Assembly: GCA_963575745.1 (NCBI GenBank)
Contig: CAUYUJ010019093.1
Coordinates: forward strand, 332,854 to 396,853
Length of the DNA stretch: 64,000 nt
DNA from: Prorocentrum cordatum
Taxonomy: Eukaryota; Sar; Dinophyceae; Prorocentrales; Prorocentraceae
Direction: 5' to 3'
Positions within the stretch are counted from its first letter, which is position 1. Each line of letters opens with the position of its first letter. This document shows, in pieces, positions 43,033-53,579 of this stretch. The position numbers and the translations under genes are program-made. Below the pieces are notes generated by a model that did no database searches, was not told the origin of the DNA, and saw nothing but the letters and a program-made list of their open reading frames with translations.

Positions 43033-44629
43033 ATGACTGCTAGGTCTTTGAGGCTAGGGGCTGGCGGGCGATTGCAGAGGTTGCGCTACAGCGCGAAACT
43101 AGATGGTGATACGTTGGACCCTGGCTGCAAAAGTGAATTTTTGTTTGATTCGGAAACGGCGCATTACCTTGTGGAACAATGGTCGATGGGGTTGCTCTCG
43201 GCTAGGAAAGTGCAGATCATTGCTGACCACCAACGAAAGGACATGGAAGCTGTACTGAACACGCTCGGCGCGTCTCTCGATCATGTGCCCTCGTCCCTAA
43301 CAGCATTATCAAAATTAGGATCTGGGGGGCTGTACGGCAATGCGAACCGCGATCTTGTGAAATATTTAGGTGCACCAGATACGCCGCCTGCCGAGATGAT
43401 CAAGATCCGAACTAATGTGATAAAACCTCGGCAGACCGAGGGTGAAGTTGAGGCAACGTTGCAACCTTTTGTTCTCCCCCACGTCCAATTCTCGCACTTA
43501 TACAAATTCTGCGCGCTTCGCGTGCCCCTAGCAGACCGCCCAAACACGGTAACCAAACGAATGGGTGTTGTCGAGATGTTCTCGTAAGCCATAAGCGTCT
43601 TGCAACCGACATGAGGCCATCTTGGGGCCCTTGCGGGGTAATCTTGGGACCCGCGAAGTGTAGGTTCGGGTCAGGGTGGGGATCTTTTGTGAGAGGCCGA
43701 GAAAGAAAGCAAGTGGCGGCGGCGGCGGCGGAGGTGGCGGGTGGGCAGGCGGGCGGGAGGGTGGGGAGGGGGGGGGATGAGGAGCCTAAGATATCTCGAG
43801 AGGCCGCGCTCACTCCACGGATAATCCGGCGCGCCCCCTCGGCATCGTGAAATAATGGTTTCGCTTGAGAGATCCTCAAAAATACGATCGGAATGGCATA
43901 GTTTTTTGGCGCTTGGGGCGGATGGGGCCGTGAAACAGGAAAAGAAGAAACATAGTTAAATCGCCTACGGCCAGAAGGCTCGCGGTATTTAACCAAGAAA
44001 CGTTTAGGCGAAGGTTTCTCGGACCTGACGGGTCGCCACAAACTCTAGAAGATTTCTGGGTGAACGTCGAACGGCTGGGAGACCCTCGTCTTCTTGGACA
44101 TCCTATGACAAAGCGGGCGAACTGGAAGCGCAGGGCGATACCAGTTCTTCTTCATGGGGACAAAGTTCCAGTTGTTGCTGTTGGAAAATCAAACACAGTG
44201 GGGCTGGAGTGTCTGAGTTTCCAATCGTTGCTTGCGTATGGCACCACGCTTGCAGTCAAAATGTTGATGTTTTCGTGTTTCTCGAGTTGCATGGCGGATT
44301 CGACCATGGATGAAGCGTGGGCCGTATTGACGTGGTCGTTTGCTGCGTGCTTCCTGGGTGAACACCCGCAGCGTGATTCTCAGGGAAACCCTTGGTCGCC
44401 GCATTCCTCGGAAGCACGCCTCGCTGCCTCTCGGGAGCCACTGGCTGGCGATTTCTTCTTGGTCATATGGGGCATCAAAGGCGCAGGGCATGCGAATGAT
44501 TGTCATCTCTCTCTCTCTCTCACACCCCCCCCCCCTTCTATATTCCCCTCTCTCTCTGCGTCTCGCATCCGTCTCTCTTTCTCTCTCTCTCTCGACACGC
44601 GCTCTCTCTCCTCTCTCTCTCTCTCCCTC

Positions 44630-44670
<41 letters not shown>

Positions 44671-44747
44671 GTCCGTCCCTCTCCGTCCCCCCCCTCTTTT
44701 TTATTATATTTCTCTCTCTATCTGTCGTTCTCCCTCGCTCTTTCTCC

Positions 44748-44782
<35 letters not shown>

Positions 44783-44839
44783 GCGTCACCCTCGCTATAT
44801 CCATAGCCATATTCATCTCTCTCTCTCTCTCTCTCTTTC

Positions 44840-44883
<44 letters not shown>

Positions 44884-46038
44884 TCTCTCTCTTCCCTCTC
44901 TTGCTCGCTCTCTCTGCCCCCCTTCCCCCCCCCTCCCCCCCAGTCTCAGACAAGAAACGTCGGCCCTTGTTCAAAGTCAGAATTTTCCGTTCACGCGCAA
45001 TGTTTGACCTGCGTCAGATTTGGTGAGAGCGAGGGGGGGCAGTTGGGCGTTTCGCCTCCCAAAGGGGATCTGGAGTGGTTCGCCCTCGGCCTTAAACTGA
45101 GACATTTCGCAGCACACAAACCTATCGACCTTTGCGACGCAGATGGTAGCGACCCTAACCCTTTGAATTGGCCAACGTGTTTCCGCGCAGATGCAATATG
45201 GAAACGCAATCTCGTCACTCGTTGCGCTTGGCGAGCACGAAATCCAAACATGCATATATTGTTCAAGACATTTAACTTTCTGTCGGCATTGAATCTTGAA
45301 CCAGATGAGCTGCACGTGGTACACATTGGAACGAGTATGTATTTATGCGGGTCAGTGTTAAAATTGTTGGTTTACGAAATCATGCCAGACTCGCCAGAAG
45401 TGAACATGCGCGCGGTGTGGCGAGAGGTGATATCGTATTACAGACGGGAGAAGCCTACTGTGCAGTTCTCAGTTCTCAAACTTTCATCGTTCATAAATGC
45501 AGAGAAATGGAAGGAAACATATCCCAGGCTGAAGGGGAGAGGAGCCGAAATTAAAGCATTCGTGCACGCGTTGGCGTCAATCTGGCCGAAGTTTCGAAGA
45601 TCGTGCGGGGCCCACAAGGCCCACGATGATCTCATCACGCGCATTCTCGATTGCCAGTTGACGATTCAAGGGTCATTGGACGAGTACAGTAAAGATGTGT
45701 TCATGCCTGGTACTGCAAGCGACGCTCTCCGAACAGAAATTGATAAGCTTCTTGACCTGTGGACAAAAATCGGGTTGGCGGCGGACGCTAGAAAACAATG
45801 CCTCATGTCAGCAGTGCCAAAACTGATATGGCTGTGGTTCCTGGGACAGCGGTCCAAGTTTCTTTCTCCTAGGAGGGGGTCTTGCTTCATAGACGAAGAT
45901 TTCGTGAAGGCCATGAAATTCATTGCAGCCCGCTGCCTCAACGGGCAGAAACAACATATCGCTGTTCGGCTCATCGTGGAGAAATACAGATGGGTCCAAC
46001 GATTTCAATCCATGCCATATTCATTTCTCCGCACTTGA
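43033..46038 (+). CDS. Transposon gene 3: putative transposase, three or more exons
   Basis: Three open stretches read as one protein. Exon A (to about 43510): AHYLVEQWSMGLLSARKVQI ... LPHVQFSHLYK. Exon B (about 43950-44480): QTLEDFWVNVERLGDPRLLG ... LLHGDKVPVVAVGKSNTVG. Exon C (45065-46038): DLEWFALGLKLRHFAAHKPI ... DELHVVHIGTSMYLCGSVLK ... GRGAEIKAFVHAL ... DEDFVKAMKF ... VEKYRWVQRF, stop at 46038. B to C is a GC-AG intron (44481-45064) sharing AAAG/G; it makes IKG-DLEWF in frame. The A-B junction is not resolved. These motifs fit a family I recall as multicopy and uncharacterised in dinoflagellate genomes; catalytic acids are not proven. Being inside a TIR-bounded element makes it the best transposase candidate. 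Confidence 0.65.
44500..44945. repeat. (CT)n microsatellite within the gene 3 intron
   Basis: Long CT runs broken by C-rich pieces fill most of the 584-nt intron 44481-45064. Leu/Ser-rich frames across it are by-products. Confidence 0.95.
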
Positions 46039-46741
46039 TTCGAAGTTAGACGAGCTGTATTTTCCTTCTCGCTTGAATGGGCATGCGCAGAAAAAGGTGT
46101 CAGTCCCGAAGAAAAAGCATTCCCCGAGATGGCCTTTCTACAGAGGTGCCATGATCCCAGGGTCAAAGCCGTATCAATGTCAATCGCTTCGCTCACGCCG
46201 CCGACCTGGACTCTTCGTTTTCAACGCTTGGGTGGCTTTTCTGAAGGTTGTGAGATCAGTTTGAAATATTAACGCGGCAGTGTTGGAGCCTCTTGGGTAT
46301 CTTTCGGGGGAGGGGGGGGGGGGAGCTTTGGGCGTCTCGCAGTGTTTAGTATGGTATTTTTGAGAACCTCTGGGGATTGAATCATGTCCGCGACAGCTCA
46401 AATCCAAACGTATCAACATTCAGAGAGACCACGTTCTGATGTTTTCTCCCATAAACTTGCAAGAGAAACAAAACAATGCACATTCTCACCGCAAACGAAC
46501 GAGAATACATGTTGAAACTGAACATAAATTTACCATAGATTTACCATGGATTTACCATAGATTTACCATTGACTTTCCATCAGGCGCGTTGGGTGTGTGA
46601 CCAAAGTTTTCGGGTACTGTACCCGAAAATTTTGGGTAGCGTGACTGATCTTTTGTCCCCAAAAAACATTTCTTGGGTATGTGCCTGAAGTTTTTGGGAT
46701 TTCCCCTAGATCAAATTTCTTGGGCACCCGGATGCATAGGG
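46039..46741. other. Right end of the transposon
   Basis: 3' flank of gene 3, a G-run near 46300, the ATTTACCATAG direct array (46519-46582), then subterminal repeats (TACCCGAAAATTTTGGGTA near 46620) and the right TIR. No gene. Confidence 0.6.
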
Positions 46742-46743
46742 TA

Positions 46744-46934
46744 CAGTTGGCTCCGGGCATTCAGAATGTGGCCCGGGAATGGAGTTCTGGGAGGTCGAAG
46801 AGCACGAAGTGTGTGACTGTTTGCTTAAAACGACTTCTGCGGCACCCTGTCCGGCACCCGCCCGGACCCCCCTGTGGAGTGATCTGTGAGCTCTTTTGAG
46901 TCAAGTAGAAACCTATCAGTCTACGCTGTTAGGT
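46744..46934 (+). repeat. Composite element, copy 3, right part
   Basis: It resumes with CAGTTGGCTCCGGG, completes the fifth 73-bp unit, and carries the sixth unit and the conserved tail to CGCTGTTAGGT. Confidence 0.85.
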
Positions 46935-46954
46935 AAAATTATCCCGGCAAAGCA

Positions 46955-48448
46955 ACCTAACAGCCATGTGTAGGAGCCGGCCGGGGCAGCCGGCCGCCCT
47001 CCCCTCCTGCTCGTCCTCCTCCTCCTCCTCCTCCTGCTCGTCCTCGTGCTCCTCCTGCTCGTCTTCTTTCTCCTGCTCCTCCTCCTCCTCCTCCTCCTCC
47101 TCCTCCTCCTCATCCTCCTCCTCCTCCTCCTCCTCCTCCTCCTCATTTTTCTCCTGCTCCTCCTCCTCCTCCTCCTCCTCCTCCTCTTCCTCCTGCTCGT
47201 CCTCGTTCTCGTCCTCCTCGTCTTGCTCGTCCTCCTCCTCCTGGTGCTCTCTCCTCCTCCTCCTCCTCCTCCTCCTCCTCCTCCTCCTCCTGGTGGTCCT
47301 CGTTCTCCTCCTCCTGGTGCTCTCCCCCCCCCTCCTCCTCCTCGTCCTCCTCCTCCTCCTCCTCGTCCTCCTCCTCCTCTTCCCTCCTCCTCCTCCTCCT
47401 CCTCCTCCTCCTGGTAGTCCTCCCCCTCCCCTCCTCCTCCTCCTCCTCCTCCTTCCTCCCTGGTCGCCCTCGTTCTCGTCCTCCTCGTCTTGCTCGTCCT
47501 CCTCCTCGTGGTGTTCTCTCCTCCTCCTCCTCCTCCTCCTCCTCCTCCTCCTCCTCCTCCTCCTCCTCCTCCTGGTGGTCCTCGTTCTCCTCCTCCTGGT
47601 GCTCTCCCCCCCCCTCCTCCTCCTCATCCTCGTCCTCCTCCTCCTCCTCCTCCTCCTCCTCCTCCTCCTCCTCCTCCTCCTCCTCCTCCTCCTCCTCCTC
47701 CCTCCTCCTCCCTCCCTCCCTCCTCCTCCTCCTCCTCCTCCTCTTCCTGTCGTCCTCCTCCTCCTGGTCGTCCTCCTCCTCCTGCTCGTCGTCCTCCTCC
47801 TCCTGCTCGTCCTTCTTCTCCTGCTCCTCCTGCTCCTCGTCCTGCTCCTGCTCGTCCTCGTCCTCCTGGTCTTGCTCGTCCTCCTCCTCGTCGTGCTCTT
47901 GCCCCTGCTGAAAGTGTGGCCCAGGAATGGGAGTTCTGGGAAGTCGAAGAGCACGAAGTTGCCTACAGTTGGCTACGGGCATCCAAAATCTGGCCCGGGA
48001 ATGGAGTTCTGGGAACTCGAAGAGCACGAAGTGGCCTACAGTTGGCTCCGGGCATTCAAAATGTGGCCCGGGAATGGAGTTCTGGGAACTCGAAGAGCAC
48101 GAAGTGGCCTACAGTTGGCTCCGGGCATTCAAAATGTGGCCCGGGAATGGAGTTCTGGGGACTCGAAGACCACGAAGTGGCCTACAGTTGGCTCCGGGCA
48201 TTCAAAATGTGGCCCGGGAATGGAGTTCTGGGAAGTCGAAGAGCACGAAGTGGCCTACAGTTGGCTCCGGGCATTCAGAATGTGGCCCGGGAATGGAGTT
48301 CTGGGAGGTCGAAGAGCACGAAGTGTGTGACTGTTGGCTTAAAACGACTTCTGCGGCACCCTGTCCGGCACCCGCCCAGACCCCCTGTGGAGTCATCTGC
48401 TGCTCTCTTTTGAGACCACTAGAAACCTATCAGTCTTCGCTGTTAGGT
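46955..48448 (+). repeat. Composite element, copy 4 ((TCC)n type)
   Basis: A short head (ACCTAACAGCC), then CCGGCCGGGGCAGCCGGCCG and a (TCC)n tract (46985-47905) where the hexamer would be, six 73-bp units (47911-48325), tail, CGCTGTTAGGT, and an A-rich end. Poly-Leu, -Glu and -Arg frames are by-products. Confidence 0.9.
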
Positions 48449-48473
48449 TAAAAAAAATTATCCCGGCAAAGCA

Positions 48474-49486
48474 ACCTAACAGCAATGTGTAGAAGCATAT
48501 CTGAAAGCATTCCCCTTAAGATTCAGATGAAAATCCAGTTGTAGAATTCTGCTGTTCTCGCAGTCGTAGTCGCATTCGCGATGACAGTCGCAGCGGCAAC
48601 GGCAGTCGCAGTCACAGCCTCAGCCTCAGCCTGCCTCAGCCTCAGCCTCAGCCTGCCTCAGCCTCAGCCTGCCTCAGCCTCAGCCTCAGCCTGCTTCAGC
48701 CTCAGCCTCAGTCTGCCTTCAGCCTCGGCCTCAGCCTCAGCCTGCCTCAGCCTCAGCCTGCATCAGCCTCAGCCTCAGCCTCAGCCTGCCTCAGCATCAG
48801 CCTGCCTCAGCCTCAGCCTCAGCCTGCCTCAGCCTCGGCCTCAGTCTGCTTCAGCCTCAGCCTCAGTCTGCCTTCAGCCTCGGCCTCAGCCTCAGCCTGC
48901 CTCAGCCCCAGCCTGCCTCGACCGCAGCATCAGCCTGCCTCAGCATTCAAAATGTGGCCCAGGAAAGGGAGTTCTGGGAAGTCGAAGAGCACGAAGTTGC
49001 CTACAGTTGGCTACGGGCATTCAAAATGTGGCCCGGGAATGGAGTTCTGGGAACTCGAAGAGCACGAAGTGGCCTACAGTTGGCTCCGGGCATTCAAAAT
49101 GTGGCCCGGGAATGGAGTTCTGGGAACTCGAAGAGCACGAAGTGGCCTACAGTTGGCTCCGGGCATTCAAAATGTGGCCCGGGAATGGAGTTCTGGGAAC
49201 TCGAAGACACGAAGTGGCCTACAGTTGGCTCCGGGCATTCAAAATGTGGCCCGGGAATGGAGTTCTGGGAAGTCGAAGAGCACGAAGTGGCCTACAGTTG
49301 GCTCCGGGCATTCAGAATGTGGCCCGGGAATGGAGTTCTGGGAGGTCGAAGAGCACGAAGTGTGTGACTGTTGGCTTAAAACGACTTCTGCGGCACCCTG
49401 TCCGGCACCCGCCCAGACCCCCCTGTGGAGTCATCTGCTGCTCTCTTTTAAGACCACTAGAAACCTATCAGTCTTCGCTGTTAGGT
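48474..49486 (+). repeat. Composite element, copy 5 (hexamer type)
   Basis: Head, CAGCCT tract (48617-48945), six 73-bp units (48951-49362, one with a 1-bp deletion), tail, end CGCTGTTAGGT plus AAAAAAAT. It is the last copy of the cluster. Confidence 0.9.
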
Positions 49487-50514
49487 AAAAAAATCGACAG
49501 CGAGAGCATGATTCCTGAGTGTCGAGGACGCGGTGTCTGAATTCATTACGGAGAAGTCCCACGCGAGAGCGCGATTCCTGTATAAATTGCGAGGAAGTCC
49601 CGCGCGAGAGTGCGATTTGGCAACACATTGTGAAGATGTAGAAGGCAGGAACCGATGTTGTTGTAAACTGGGGGTCAAGTGCACAGTTTGGTGACACCTC
49701 ACTGTCTGGCGACTCCGAACCGATGCGAGACGCACCGAAAATGGACGGACAGAAGCACTGCAAACCAAGACGCGACGAACCGCATCAAGACGAACCCAAA
49801 GGATACGAAGGCCGAACCAACCTGACTCGAAGCGAGACAAGACAAACTGACCATCCTGAAACTAAACGGCGTCCCCTGACGAGGGAGACCAACTCCGAGG
49901 TGCCAGGGCCCCTCGCAGATAACCAAGGCAACGATTTGGCGTAAAATGCGTTTGCTACGTGTTGTGCTGCACTAGGTTGCGTCAAACTGTATTGAACTGT
50001 GCTGTTCTCTGTTGCGTTGTGGATCTAGCATCCCTTGGCAAACCCGATCCAGTCCGAACTGATCTGGGTCTTGAGCTCAAGCTGCCTACGCGCATGGTTC
50101 GCCACAAGCTGGCGTCTGTCGTAACATGCGGGGCGTTCAACCAGCTCGAACTCAAGATTTGTCTTAGTTCCGAAGTGGCGCGAACCAATCGGGGGGCGAA
50201 CCCGAACCAAAACGAAACGCACCCAGACGACGACAAGGCCCCGGTACGACGCCTCCTCAAACAATACAAACCCAGCGTTTCGCGAGAGGCATCCTCAACA
50301 CATCCTGCAGAGGGAGGCTTTCGCTGCAGGCGAGGCCCTCGCTTGAGACATCCTCAACACATCCTGCAGAACGAGCGTTTCGCTTTAGACGTCCCAAAAA
50401 ACAATCAGATGTCAGAAATTCGCCTGGGCGACCTGGACACAATGAAGCCAACGTTTCGCTCGAGACATCTTCAACACATCCTCATCTTAGAGATCCGCCT
50501 GGGTGACCTGGAAC
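49487..50514. other. Unique sequence with short GCGAGAG repeats
   Basis: At 49500-49620 a CGAGAG-GCGATTCCTG string repeats with ~60-bp spacing. From 50270 the GAGACATCCTCAACACATCC motif of the later minisatellite already appears. No gene recognised. Confidence 0.5.
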
Positions 50515-51232
50515 AAGCGTGAACACACGTGGGTCCGTTTCGACCCATAGCAGAGCAGGCGTGACAGCACATGGGTCCCTGGCGCCCCACGGCGGACCAA
50601 ACCTGAAAACGCGTGGGTCCCTTGCGCCCGACAGCGGAACAGGCGTGAAAATACGTGGGTCCCTTTCGCGCCAAGACGGAACAAGCACGAGCACGCGTGG
50701 GTCCCGTTCTCGCCAGGGCGGACGTGGGCCCCGTTCGCGCCAGAGCGGGACAAGCGTGAAAACACGGGACGGGTGGGCCCCGTTCGCTCCAGAGCGGAAC
50801 AAGCGTGAAAACACGTGGGCCCCTTGCGCGCCAGAGCGGAACTAGCGTGAGGACACGTGGGCCCCGTTCGCGCCAGAGCGGAACAAGCGTGAAAACACTT
50901 GGGTCTCTTTCGCTCCAGAGCGGAAACAACGTCCAAACACGTGGGTCCCTTTCGCGCCAGAGCGAACAAGCATGAAGACACTTGGGTCGCTTTCGCGCTG
51001 GACTGGCACAAGCGTCCAAACACGTGGCTCCCTTTCGCTCCAGAGCGGAACAAACGTGAAAACACGTGGGCCCCTTGCGCGCCAGAGCGGAACTAGCCTG
51101 AAAACACATGGCCCCCTTCCGCGCCAGAGCGGAACAAGCGTGAAAACACGTGGGTCCCGTTCGCGCCAGAGCGGAACAAGAAGAAGCGTGTAAACATTTG
51201 GGTCCCGTTCGCCCCAGAACGGTCTGGGCGAC
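50515..51232. repeat. 42-bp minisatellite
   Basis: The unit contains GAACAAGCGTGAAAACACGT and CGCGCCAGAGCG, about 17 copies. Because 42 is a multiple of three, long open frames with a 14-residue repeat appear on both strands. Confidence 0.9.
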
Positions 51233-52010
51233 CTGGACACGTAAAACCAAGGCGTTCTCAGCATCTCCTCATGCTACAGATCTGCCTGGGCAACCTGGAC
51301 GCGTGAAAACAAGCGGTTCGCTTGAGACATCCTGCCCAACTTCTCATGCTAGACATCCGACTGGGCGACATGGAGATGTGAAAACCAGCATTGTGATCAA
51401 CACATCCTCATGCTAGACATCCGCCTGGGCGACCTGGACACGTGGAATCCAACGTTTCGCTCGAGACATCCTGCCACAATCCTCATCTTAGACATCCGCC
51501 TGGGCGACCTGGACACGTGAAAGCAAGCGTCTCGCTCGAGACATCCTCAACACATCTTCATGTTAGACACCCGCCTGGGCGACCAGGGCATATGAAAACA
51601 AGAGTTTCGCTCGAGACGTTCTCAACAAATCCTCTTGCTAGACATCCGCCTGGGCGACCTGGACACGTAAAACCAAGCGTCTCACTCGAGACATCCTCAA
51701 CAATTCCTTATGCTAGACATCTGCCTAGGCGACCTGGACGCGTGAAAACAAGCATCTCGCTCGAGGCATCCTGAACACATTCTCATGCTAGACATCGGCC
51801 TGGGCAATCTGGACGCGTGAAACCAAACGTCTCGCTCGAGACATCCTCAAGACCTGGGCACGCGAAAACAAGCATTTCACCTGAGAGATCCGCTGAATTC
51901 TGATCCCCAGGAGTGGAACAATGTAGAACACAAAGCAAGTGTTTCGCTCGAGACATCCTCAACACATTCTGCAGCACAAACGTTTCGCTCGAGACATCCG
52001 CAATTCACCA
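51233..52010. repeat. ~75-bp minisatellite
   Basis: The unit contains TTTCGCTCGAGACATCCTCA, then GCTAGACATCCGCCTGGGCG and ACCTGGACACGTGAAA; about ten diverged copies. From 52010 to 52262 nothing is recognised. Confidence 0.85.
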
Positions 52011-52262
52011 ATATGAGTACTTTACGATTAGTTTCATCGATCGCAGTTTCAAAAACAAGCGTGTCGCTTGGGACGTCCGAGTAGGTCAATTCGCAAATCC
52101 TACGCGACCTCGTTATTGATCGCAGAATAAGCCCGCCGGCCCTACGCAAGTCGGGGCCAGGCAATTTGGTTCACCAACTAAGAGAGAACCCTGGACCTGT
52201 GTCCGTGCCGGGAAAATGCAATGGTTACCGGAGGGGGGACCAACAATAGTTAGTCTTGAGAA

Positions 52263-52317
52263 TTGAGAATTCAGCAACAACAGCAACAGCAGCAACAACA
52301 ACAACAATCACAACATC

Positions 52318-52353
<36 letters not shown>

Positions 52354-52415
52354 CCGCACCGCGGAATCCTACTTCAGCCATGCAACCCGGGACAGTGAAT
52401 GACCGATCGGCCCCC
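52263..52415. repeat. (CAA)n plus conserved composite segment
   Basis: A CAACAA run to 52351, then a segment with CCGCACCGCGGAATCCTACT and ACAGTGAATGACCG that matches 2860-2915. Confidence 0.8.
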
Positions 52416-52479
52416 TCACTCTGTATGTGATATCTGTGAATGTGTTTGAGTGTGTGTGTGTGTGTTTTTCCCCAGTGCC

Positions 52480-52908
52480 GAACATGTCCAGCTGCACCAG
52501 CTGCAGGCCGAAGGCGACCCAAAGGCCGCACTGCCACGCGGCCATGTATCGGGTGTTACCAGAGGTGTGCCTGGCCCAATGTGTCCCCAAGATGTTCAAG
52601 GAGGCCCGCGCTGCATCCAGAGCACCCCTCACAATGCCCTAAGGGCCCAAAGTGGCTCCAGAATGAAGCGGGAAGCTGGGATCACCTTTGGAGACCTCCC
52701 AGATGGAGTCCGGGTAGATGGGGTCCGAGGATCGAGCCGCATCGCCGATGCATCGCCGATGCGGCGCGATCCTCCAACCCCGTCTACGCGGACCCAACCT
52801 GGGAGGCAGAGGCACCTTGGGCCAGGGACACCTCTAGCAGCCCCCGAATGTAGAGCAGGGACCCGAGGAAGCGCAGCTGGGCGGCCCGCTGCCACATTCG
52901 CGCGTTCC
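52480..52908 (-). CDS. Two-exon fragment of a membrane protein gene
   Basis: Minus-strand exon 52908-52816 (after acceptor TTCCGCTGCAG) encodes NARMWQRAAQLRFLGSLLYI then RGLLEVSLAQ. A 205-nt GT-AG intron (52611-52815) joins it in frame to exon 52610 to about 52480, encoding ARASLNILGTHWARHTSGNT then RYMAAWQCGLWVAFGLQLVQ and LDMFG. The joined product has hydrophobic segments separated by Arg-containing loops and reads as a membrane protein. Further exons on either side are likely but not found. I do not recognise the family. Confidence 0.5.
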
Positions 52909-53209
52909 CTGCAGCGGAAGCGGGCACAAAAGCATGCACACACATGCCCGAGTAAGCAAACGCACGCACACAGACATGCATAGATGTTGCCGAGTTGCGG
53001 GTGGCACGGATGGCAAGAGGGACCCAGACCCCCTCGCGTCAGGACAACATCACGACGGGATGATGTTTGGCAATGTTTGGCTTCTGGGGGCGCTCGCTGA
53101 GCCTCGGGACCGTCAAACACGACTCAGGACAAACGTGATCGACCCACGAACCCGGAAAAAATATTGAGAACTGCGAGGCATGGAACCGTTTCTAAGGACC
53201 TCAATTGCG
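52909..53209. other. Unique sequence, no gene seen
   Basis: Contains short CA-rich stretches (GCACACACATGCC, ACGCACACAGACATGC) and nothing else recognised. Confidence 0.4.
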
Positions 53210-53565
53210 AATGCAAATGCGCGATGCCAAGGGGACATGCCAGGGGAAGGAACGCGCCGCGGGACGTCCCAAGGGATGCTCCAGGGGACGTGCCAAGGGA
53301 CGTGCCGTGGGGACGCACCGTGGGACGTGCCAAAAGGACGCGCTGCGGAACGTGCCAGAGGACGTGCCATGGGGACGCACCGCGGGACATGCCAAGGGCT
53401 CGCGCTACGGAACGTGCCAATGGACGTGCCAAAGGACGTGCCAAGGCACTTGCTGCGCGACGTGCCAGGGGGACTTGCCACGGGACGCGCCACGGAACGT
53501 GCCACGCGACGCGCCAAGGAACGTGCCAGGGAATGCGTCAGGGAACGTGCCATGGGACTTTCCTT
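53210..53565. repeat. GGGACGTGCCA minisatellite
   Basis: Short variable units built on GGGACGTGCCA-GGGACG. Open frames in several phases on both strands are by-products. Confidence 0.9.
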
Positions 53566-53579
53566 ACCCAGGGCCAGGA

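Larger units (their letters stand above)
34964..46741 (+). mobile_element. 11.8-kb DNA transposon with TIRs, TA duplication, three genes
   Basis: The left end CCCTATGCATCCGG (34964-34977) and right end CCGGATGCATAGGG (46728-46741) are perfect 14-bp inverted repeats that extend to 19/20 (then N, TGCCC). TA flanks both ends (34962-34963 and 46742-46743). Outside, the host is a 73-bp VNTR unit split between GTGGCC and CAGTTGG; removing the element and one TA rebuilds the unit exactly. Subterminal regions carry repeated GTACCCGAA / TTTTTGGG motifs at both ends. Inside are three plus-strand genes (35554-37110, 39628-40734, ~43033-46038), palindromes at 38331-38510 and 41250-41533, an inverted ATTTAC array, and GGA/TCC tracts. 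TA targets suggest a Tc1/mariner-type mechanism or another TA-targeting group, but the protein evidence does not fix the superfamily. Confidence 0.85.

Noticed and set aside
44340-45026. Ser/Leu-rich frames through 44.3-45.0 kb as one exon
   Set aside because: They cross the (CT)n tract; splicing 44480 to 45065 gives a coherent protein without it.
46929-48413. Arg-, Glu- and Pro-rich long frames
   Set aside because: Readings of the (TCC)n tract of composite copy 4.
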